A DNA stretch of 64,000 bases from assembly GCF_003815975.1 (NCBI RefSeq), contig NZ_CP033932.1, positions 2,085,001-2,149,000 of the forward strand. The letters are read 5' to 3'. This document shows, piece by piece, positions 59,578 through 64,000 of the stretch. Below the pieces are notes generated by a model that saw only the letters and a list, made by a program, of their open reading frames with translations, was not told where the DNA came from and did not search any database. Position 1 is the stretch's first letter. Every line of letters starts with the position of its first letter. Origin of the DNA: Chryseobacterium bernardetii (GTDB lineage: Bacteria; Bacteroidota; Bacteroidia; Flavobacteriales; Weeksellaceae). Both the position numbers and the translations under genes were made by a program.

Positions 59578-60015
59578 ATGAGAATAGATAAATTTTTATG
59601 GAGCATTCGTTTTTATAAGACGAGAAGTATTGCAGCTGAGGAGATTAAAAAGAATAGAGTTTCTATAGGAACGTCCGCCATAAAGTCATCTAAAGAGGTA
59701 AAAGAAGGAGATATTATTAAAATCAGGAAGAATCAGATTGATTATAAAATAAAAGTCTTGCAGATTCCTAAAAGCAGAATTGGAGCTAAATTAGTCCCGC
59801 TCCATATACAGGATGTAACAGATAAGGAGCAATATGAACTTCTGAAACTTCGGAAAATGACTCAGGATTATTATAGAAATAAAGGTGAAGGGAGGCCTAC
59901 GAAGAAAGACAGAAGAGATATGGATGATTATGTAGGTAATGACATTGATGCTGATTTTACGGATTGGGATGATTTCTTCGGAGAAACAGGTGATGAAACC
60001 GAAGATGAAGACTAA
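59578..60015 (+). CDS. S4-domain RNA-binding protein (Hsp15-like)
   Basis: A 145-residue protein with an N-terminal S4 domain (MRIDKFLWSIRFYKTRSIAA, then ISKNRV-like IKKNRVSIG and VKEGDIIKI) as in Hsp15, which binds stalled 50S subunits with nascent chains. The C-terminal part has a basic GEGRPTKKDRRDMDD segment and ends in a strongly acidic tail of about 25 residues, longer than in enterobacterial Hsp15. The gene is followed by a shared terminator with aroK. Confidence 0.88.
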   Translation: MRIDKFLWSIRFYKTRSIAAEEIKKNRVSIGTSAIKSSKEVKEGDIIKIRKNQIDYKIKVLQIPKSRIGAKLVPLHIQDVTDKEQYELLKLRKMTQDYYRNKGEGRPTKKDRRDMDDYVGNDIDADFTDWDDFFGETGDETEDED

Positions 60016-60047
60016 TAGAAAAGCTCTAGAGATAGAGCTTTTCTATT
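60014..60047. terminator. Bidirectional terminator overlapping the ends of convergent genes
   Basis: AATAGAAAAGCTCTA (60014-60028) pairs perfectly with TAGAGCTTTTCTATT (60033-60047), a 15-bp stem. It overlaps the stop codon of the S4 gene at one side and the last codons of aroK at the other. Confidence 0.85.
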
Positions 60048-60541
60048 ATTTCTTTAACAATATCTTCAGGTTCTCTGCCATCAGTCCCTACAGAGAATTG
60101 AGCCTTACTGTAAAACTGATTTCTTTCGAATAAATGTTTGGCAATAAATTCTGGAAGGTCTTCATCAGAAATATTGGCAATTAACGGCCTTTTTTCCTTT
60201 TGTTTAGAAAGTCTCTCAACCAATGTCCCTACGGATGTTCTTAAAAAAATACTCCTGGAGTTATGGTTGATGATTTCCATATTGTTATAATAAACAGGAG
60301 TTCCACCTCCCAGGCTTAATATTACATTTTCTTCCGAAGCCAATATTTCTTCAAGAGCCTCTCTTTCCAGCTTTCTAAAGTAAATTTCACCCTTTTTCTC
60401 AAAAATCTCAGGAATGGTTAATTTATTTCTTCTTGAAATCTCTTTGTCAAGATCAATGAGTTTGAAATCTATTTTATCGCTTAATATTTTGGAAATGTGA
60501 GATTTGCCACTTCCCATGTAACCAATTAGTGAAATTATCAT
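60026..60541 (-). CDS. aroK: Shikimate kinase
   Basis: A 171-residue kinase that phosphorylates shikimate in chorismate synthesis. Walker A is GYMGSGKSHISKIL near residues 7-20, followed by DLDKEISRR (shikimate-binding Asp), RKLEREAL, LSLGGGTPVY and the lid REKRP-like KQKEKRPLIA with catalytic Arg. The length fits. The final codons form part of the shared terminator with the S4 gene. Confidence 0.93.
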   Translation of the reverse strand: MIISLIGYMGSGKSHISKILSDKIDFKLIDLDKEISRRNKLTIPEIFEKKGEIYFRKLEREALEEILASEENVILSLGGGTPVYYNNMEIINHNSRSIFLRTSVGTLVERLSKQKEKRPLIANISDEDLPEFIAKHLFERNQFYSKAQFSVGTDGREPEDIVKEIIEKLYL

Positions 60542-60573
60542 GAATTTTTTTTAAACAAATTTGCGAAAAAGTT

Positions 60574-60602
60574 TTGAGATAAAGAAAAAAGTCATATCTT
60601 TG
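60574..60602 (+). promoter_or_regulatory. Promoter of the tRNA operon
   Basis: TTG (60574-60576) and TATCTTTG (60595-60602) are 18 bp apart, close to the flavobacterial consensus, 55 bp before the first tRNA. Confidence 0.7.
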
Positions 60603-60656
60603 CACCACTTAAAACAAAGGACATTACTTAAATGAAAATTTGTTGATAAAGTGGCC

Positions 60657-60729
60657 GACTCGGTAGCTCAGCTGGTAGAGCAATACACTTTTAATGTATG
60701 GGTCCTGGGTTCGAATCCCAGCCGGGTCA
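60657..60729 (+). tRNA. tRNA-Lys(TTT), copy 1
   Basis: A 73-nt tRNA: acceptor GACTCGG with CCGGGTC, D arm GCTC/GAGC, anticodon stem ATACA/TGTAT with loop CTTTTAA (anticodon TTT), T arm CTGGG/CCCAG around TTCGAAT, discriminator A. CCA is not encoded. Confidence 0.97.
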
Positions 60730-60761
60730 CTAGCGATAATATTACATTTTGTGATTTTATT

Positions 60762-60844
60762 GCCTGCGTGGTGAAATTGGTAGACACGCCATCTTGAGGG
60801 GGTGGTTTCCTAAGGATGTGCTGGTTCGAGTCCAGTCGCAGGCA
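60762..60844 (+). tRNA. tRNA-Leu(GAG)
   Basis: An 83-nt class II tRNA: acceptor GCCTGCG with CGCAGGC, anticodon stem CCATC/GGTGG with loop TTGAGGG (anticodon GAG), a long variable arm, T arm CTGG/CCAG around TTCGAGT, discriminator A. No CCA is encoded. Confidence 0.95.
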
Positions 60845-60890
60845 CTGCAAAGAAAAATTTATAATTAAGGATATACTCTTAATTGTGGCC

Positions 60891-60963
60891 GACTCGGTAG
60901 CTCAGCTGGTAGAGCAATACACTTTTAATGTATGGGTCCTGGGTTCGAATCCCAGCCGGGTCA
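60891..60963 (+). tRNA. tRNA-Lys(TTT), copy 2
   Basis: Identical in sequence to copy 1 over all 73 bases, with six upstream bases (GTGGCC) also the same, so it arose by recent duplication or is kept identical by gene conversion. A terminator follows at 61019. Confidence 0.97.
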
Positions 60964-61018
60964 CAAGTTTACTGAAAAGTAAATTTTTTTCATATTAATA
61001 TTTTGTGATTTGGTGTTT

Positions 61019-61050
61019 CAAAGGCTTCCTTCCGGAGGCCTTTGATTTTT
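61019..61050 (+). terminator. Terminator of the tRNA operon
   Basis: CAAAGGC (61019-61025) pairs with GCCTTTG (61038-61044), extended inward by TCC/GGA around a 4-nt loop, followed by ATTTTTG. Confidence 0.85.
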
Positions 61051-61075
61051 GTATGAAACCAGATTATTTTATTCC

Positions 61076-61083
61076 ATAAAAAT
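61076..61083. repeat. Target-site duplication, left copy
   Basis: ATAAAAAT directly before the IS left end; an identical octamer follows the right end at 62470-62477. Eight bases is the duplication length of ISL3-family elements. Confidence 0.9.
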
Positions 61084-61106
61084 GGATCAAGCGCAAAAGT
61101 TGGGGG

Positions 61107-62084
61107 CTAGGCAAAAAGTTTAGCTAATCTGAAGATAAAAAAGGTTCTGTCTTTTACTCCTCTGAGCTGCATTCTGAAGTTTTTTATTTTCGCATTGAAA
61201 GATTCAGCAGCAGCATTGGTGCTTCTTTGATCAAAGTAGTTGAGAATATTTCTATAATGATTCATTATTGTTTTTCTTAAGGTAGAAAAAGATTTAAACT
61301 CTGCTTCTTCCACATTTCTAAACCAATGGGCCAGTTTAGTCATGGCTACAGATTTCGAAATATTCTGGTTATAAATTTTTCTAAGTCCATCAGTCAATTC
61401 ATATGCCTGTTCCAGATCAGGATACTGGGTAAAAAGGATCGAAGCTCTTTGTTTCTGGGACAGAGTCCATTTCTCACGGCTTTTATATAGTAAATACCTG
61501 CTTCTTACCAAGAGCTGTTTCCGGGTATCTCCATTTGCAAAAACTTCTGTTTCAGCTGAGTGACTGTTAAAAGGATTGTTTTCCATTTCAATGGCTTCCC
61601 AGCGATGCCTGATCCTGATCTCCTGAAGGGCCTCTATGGACAGCTTCTGAACATGAAAACGATCAATAACCTGTACTGCATCAGGAAAGCAGCGTTGGGC
61701 AATACGCTTCATGGAACCCGCCATATCCAATGTAATTTCGTTTACCTTCATCCGAAGTTTTCTGCTGATCTTCAAAAGATGTGTGATGACAAAATCACTC
61801 TGGGTACCTTTTATCATAGCAACAATACTTCCTTTTCTCCCTTTTGCTTTTTTGGAGGTAAGAACGGTATAAAGTTCTCCATCAGATAATGCTACTTCGT
61901 CTAAAGATAAGGAGGCTGAGACATTTTCAGGGTAAATGATCCAGTCCTCTGCGTGCGGTTTTTGTTCCCAGCTATGATATTCGCTGAGATTATTCTTGTA
62001 TTGCCTCTGGAAGGTCTTGCCTTTGATCCCGAAAAATTCTGCTATAACTTTTAGGGGAAGAGCTTTAGTGTCTGCTAATTTTTT
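61107..62084 (-). CDS. ISL3-type transposase, catalytic part (frame 2)
   Basis: This frame is open from 62084 (just after an in-frame TAA) to the stop at 61107, about 325 codons, but the first ATG is only at 61817; the conserved residues begin upstream of it. Catalytic DDE residues are visible as SLDEVALSDG (upstream of the ATG), VIDRFHVQK and AAAESFNAKIK. It therefore must be made as a fusion with the N-terminal frame by a shift at the A8 run at 62079-62086. The fused product would be 436 residues, the usual length of ISL3 transposases. Confidence 0.85.
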   Translation of the reverse strand, partial: KKLADTKALPLKVIAEFFGIKGKTFQRQYKNNLSEYHSWEQKPHAEDWIIYPENVSASLSLDEVALSDGELYTVLTSKKAKGRKGSIVAMIKGTQSDFVITHLLKISRKLRMKVNEITLDMAGSMKRIAQRCFPDAVQVIDRFHVQKLSIEALQEIRIRHRWEAIEMENNPFNSHSAETEVFANGDTRKQLLVRSRYLLYKSREKWTLSQKQRASILFTQYPDLEQAYELTDGLRKIYNQNISKSVAMTKLAHWFRNVEEAEFKSFSTLRKTIMNHYRNILNYFDQRSTNAAAESFNAKIKNFRMQLRGVKDRTFFIFRLAKLFA

Positions 62085-62418
62085 TTAAGAAGACTGCCAA
62101 ATCCTTTGTCATCCGTGTGCCTTTCGCTACAAGCTGCCAGTCTCTCTGAAGGATCTCACCGGAGGATTTATCTGTCCATCTCCTTCTTTTAACATGGAGC
62201 TTTACGATTTTACCCCGTAATGGATAATCATCTACAATGATTTCAGGTAAAAAGCCCTTGGATTCAAGTCTCCTTTCTTTAAATTCATGGGGAATACTGT
62301 TTCTTTCTTCAAAATAAATATGAAGTTCTGCATCATGAGTTTCTGCTTTGAGGATATCAAAGTGCTCTACTAAAAATTCCGGAAGTAATAATTTAAGAAG
62401 GTCGTGATCGCTTAACAT
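62065..62418 (-). CDS. ISL3-type transposase, N-terminal part (frame 1)
   Basis: A 117-residue product with the N-terminal region of ISAon1-type transposases: a helical start (LKLLLPEFLVEHFDILKAE), a GIKG-like basic zinc-less binding segment (IVKLHVKRRRWTDKSSGEIL) and DWQLVAKGTRMTKDLAVF. It ends 22 bases after a run of eight A residues (minus strand) where a +1 ribosomal shift, or slippage by RNA polymerase, would join it to the catalytic frame. Confidence 0.85.
   Translation of the reverse strand: MLSDHDLLKLLLPEFLVEHFDILKAETHDAELHIYFEERNSIPHEFKERRLESKGFLPEIIVDDYPLRGKIVKLHVKRRRWTDKSSGEILQRDWQLVAKGTRMTKDLAVFLKKISRH
62079..62086 (-). promoter_or_regulatory. A8 frameshift or slippage site in the transposase
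   Basis: On the minus strand the sequence TTCTTAAAAAAAATTAGC holds eight A residues. Frame 1 reads through to its stop; a +1 change (or loss of one A in the transcript) joins it to frame 2. A -1 shift would run into TAG at once, so +1 or slippage is required. Confidence 0.65.
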
Positions 62419-62469
62419 GATGCAAAGATAAAACTACTTAACATTCCCCCCAACTTTTGAGACTGAGCC

Positions 62470-62477
62470 ATAAAAAT
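62470..62477. repeat. Target-site duplication, right copy
   Basis: ATAAAAAT directly after the IS right end, identical to the left copy at 61076-61083. Confidence 0.9.
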
Positions 62478-62521
62478 CCCCAACTAAAGAGTCAGGGATG
62501 TATTATTTAAATTCTGAAAGA

Positions 62522-63370
62522 TTAATCCAGATGCATATTGTCAATTAATCTTACTCCGTCTACAACAACTACAATGAAAGCTCTGTAGTTTCTATCCTTG
62601 TAAAAGAAATCAGTCTCTTTTAAAGTATCCTCATCTGCAATCAGGAAGTACTCAAGCCTCATTCCCTGTTGCTGATCGAAAATGTCGATTACCCTTTCTT
62701 TGATTTCAGGAACAGAAACTGTTCTGAACCAGTCATTTACTTTTCTTAAGGTTTCGTAGATAATCTTGGAAGCCTCTTTTCGGTCTTCATGAAGTCTTTG
62801 GTTTCTTGAGCTCAGGGCCAGTCCGTTATCTGCTCTGTAAATAGGAACTCCTTTTATTTTAACGGGAAGATGTTTTTTATCAACCATTTTCCTGATGATC
62901 GCCAACTGCTGGAAATCTTTTTCTCCAAAATAGGCATTGTCGGGTTTTACCTGTCTGAATAGTTCCTCTACAACAGTCCCTACACCATCAAAGTGTCCCG
63001 GCCTGGATTTTCCTTCCATTTCATTTTCCAGACCATCAAAATCATAATGCTGGCTTTCTGTTTTTTCAGGATAAATATCACTGACTTCAGGAACGTAAAC
63101 AGCGTCTACCAATCCGGATTTTTCCAAAATCAGAATATCTCTATTAACATCTCTTGGGTATTTTTCCAGATCCTCAGGATTGTTAAATTGAGTTGGATTT
63201 ACAAAAATTGAAGAAATAACAAGGTCATTCTCCTTTTTTGCTTCTTCATACAGGGAAAGATGTCCCTTGTGCAGAGCTCCCATCGTAGGAGCAAAGCCAA
63301 TTCTTTTTCCCATTTCCTTCTGTCTTTCAATGAAATCCTGAAGGGTCTTCCTGTTTTTTATAACTTCCAT
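62522..63370 (-). CDS. panC: Pantothenate synthetase
   Basis: A 282-residue ligase that joins pantoate and beta-alanine with ATP in coenzyme A synthesis. Landmarks are FAPTMGALHKGHLSLYEEA (HxGH), IFVNPTQFNNPEDLEKYPRD, RPGHFDGVGTVVEELF, YFGEKDFQQLAIIRKMV, and LALSSRNQRL (KMSKS-type signature replaced by LSSRN). It is divergent from the glycogen synthase gene at the window edge. The IS element is inserted about 50 bases past its stop and so does not disrupt it. Confidence 0.95.
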   Translation of the reverse strand: MEVIKNRKTLQDFIERQKEMGKRIGFAPTMGALHKGHLSLYEEAKKENDLVISSIFVNPTQFNNPEDLEKYPRDVNRDILILEKSGLVDAVYVPEVSDIYPEKTESQHYDFDGLENEMEGKSRPGHFDGVGTVVEELFRQVKPDNAYFGEKDFQQLAIIRKMVDKKHLPVKIKGVPIYRADNGLALSSRNQRLHEDRKEASKIIYETLRKVNDWFRTVSVPEIKERVIDIFDQQQGMRLEYFLIADEDTLKETDFFYKDRNYRAFIVVVVDGVRLIDNMHLD

Positions 63371-63494
63371 AGTTTATTTTAATACTTATTCAAAAATACT
63401 AAAAATATCATATAATAAAATGTGTTTTTGCCAATTTGCCAAAGGGAATTTTCGTAAAAAAATGTTAATTAAAATAATGTTGGATGTTTTTTTG

Positions 63495-63502
63495 TAATTT
63501 TG
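63495..63502 (+). promoter_or_regulatory. Promoter -7 element of the glycogen synthase gene
   Basis: TAATTTTG fits the consensus, 39 bp before the ATG at 63542. The region between panC and this gene contains nothing else I can support. Confidence 0.55.
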
Positions 63503-63541
63503 CACATTAAAGCATTTTTACAAAAATTAGATAGAAAGTTT

Positions 63542-64000
63542 ATGCCGAATCAAAAAATACTGTACATTACTACAGAGATGTTTCCATACCAGGAAGATAC
63601 AAATATGGCCGCTGTGGTAAACAAAATGGCGCTTAAGATGCACAATGAAGGCAATGATGTAAGAGTTTTTATGCCAAGATTTGGACAAATAAGTGAGAGG
63701 AAATTCCAGCTTCATGAGGTGATCCGTCTTTCAGGGATGAATATTATTATCAATGACCTGGATCAGCCACTTATCATTAAAGTAGCGTCTCTTCCGGGGG
63801 AAAGACTGCAGGTTTACTTTATAGACAATGAAGAATACTTCAAAAGAAAACAATATTATTTCGATGACGAAGGAAATCCTTTCGAAGATAATGACGAAAG
63901 AGCTATTTTCTTTGCAAGAGGAGTAATTGAAACCATCAAGAAACTGAACTGGGTACCGGACGTTATCCACTTGAATGGATGGATGTCTTCATTCGTTCCA
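63542..64000 (+). CDS. glgA: Glycogen/starch synthase, 5' part
   Basis: The gene starts at ATG 63542 and is open to the window end, giving the first 153 residues. The sequence MPNQKILYITTEMFPYQED, NMAAVVNKMALKMHNEGNDV, FMPRFGQISERKFQLHEVIRL and VPDVIHLNGWMSSFVP is the N-terminal Rossmann domain of a GT5 glycogen synthase in the form found in Bacteroidota; ADP-glucose-binding KxGG is replaced by the NMAAVV segment. It would elongate alpha-1,4-glucan. The phosphorylase homologue at 49982 is the only other glycogen-related gene in the window. Confidence 0.88.
   Translation, partial: MPNQKILYITTEMFPYQEDTNMAAVVNKMALKMHNEGNDVRVFMPRFGQISERKFQLHEVIRLSGMNIIINDLDQPLIIKVASLPGERLQVYFIDNEEYFKRKQYYFDDEGNPFEDNDERAIFFARGVIETIKKLNWVPDVIHLNGWMSSFVP

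Larger units (their letters stand above)
61084..62469. mobile_element. Complete ISL3-type insertion sequence (ISAon1-like), 1386 bp
   Basis: The element is bounded by imperfect terminal inverted repeats: the left end begins GGATCAAGCGCAAAAGTTGG and the right end, read inward, GGCTCAGTCTCAAAAGTTGG. It is flanked by 8-bp direct repeats. It carries two overlapping minus-strand frames for one transposase. Both ends, both frames and the target duplication are intact, so the insertion looks recent and the element probably active. It sits between the tRNA operon terminator and panC. Confidence 0.92.

Overview
The window reads as a chromosome segment of a flavobacterium of the Chryseobacterium type (Bacteroidota). 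The signs are low GC, promoters of the flavobacterial TAnnTTTG type with little Shine-Dalgarno, a type IX secretion (T9SS) component and a T9SS client, tRNAs without an encoded CCA, and protein sequences that look like Chryseobacterium throughout. Most of it is ordinary core and shell genome.

The most unusual part is at the left edge. Between about 407 and 1518 I see six tandem structured RNA elements built on one plan. An outer helix (P1) is followed by an asymmetric internal loop whose 5' strand is TGYCGT, then an inner helix (P2). Three of the six carry a circularly permuted tRNA-like domain inside P2: the T arm and acceptor 3' strand come first, then a closing loop, then the acceptor 5' strand and D arm. 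This is the layout of bacterial Y RNAs of the YrlA type, the RNA partners of Ro60/Rsr (TROVE) proteins. The array is driven by two copies of one unusual promoter, a 20-bp box set exactly 11 bp upstream of TAnnTTTG. It is interrupted by a 73-codon gene with a CxxC motif. No Ro60 gene lies in the window; only the 3' end of an unrecognised membrane-anchored protein gene precedes the array. Two helix-turn-helix genes lie just downstream on the other strand.

From 2.9 to 10.8 kb come a SulP anion transporter and a Ter-type stress cluster (HAD hydrolase, phosphoribosyltransferase, TerD, TelA, an unknown protein, TerD, TerC). From 11 to 18.7 kb are a TetR/NTF2-like pair with a clear operator, a catalase-fold protein, an FKBP, a lipoprotein, an Rrf2 regulator with matching palindromes before itself and its target, an MBL-MoaF-like fusion and an M23 peptidase. 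From 18.9 to 29.5 kb are a GpsA-type dehydrogenase, Mqo, an ANT(6)-like nucleotidyltransferase, a GMC oxidoreductase, DUF1684, GNAT, SDR and a GH63-like glucosidase.

From 29.6 to 34.3 kb a minus-strand operon carries recO, porZ and a 5'-nucleotidase split into two genes. Then come dapA, GNAT, an AraC-type regulator with an adjoining receiver that lacks its phosphoacceptor, recG, a thioredoxin, three POT peptide transporters with a DUF1016 nuclease among them, and a DPP-type S9 peptidase. From 49 to 60.5 kb are small unknowns, an alpha-glucan phosphorylase homologue without the cofactor lysine, a nuclease-like protein, a T9SS type-B protein, a DUF1572 protein, mtaB, a glutamate-synthase-like oxidoreductase, an S4 protein and aroK. 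The right end has tRNA-Lys, tRNA-Leu and tRNA-Lys, a complete ISL3-type insertion sequence with an 8-bp target duplication, panC, and the start of a glycogen synthase gene.
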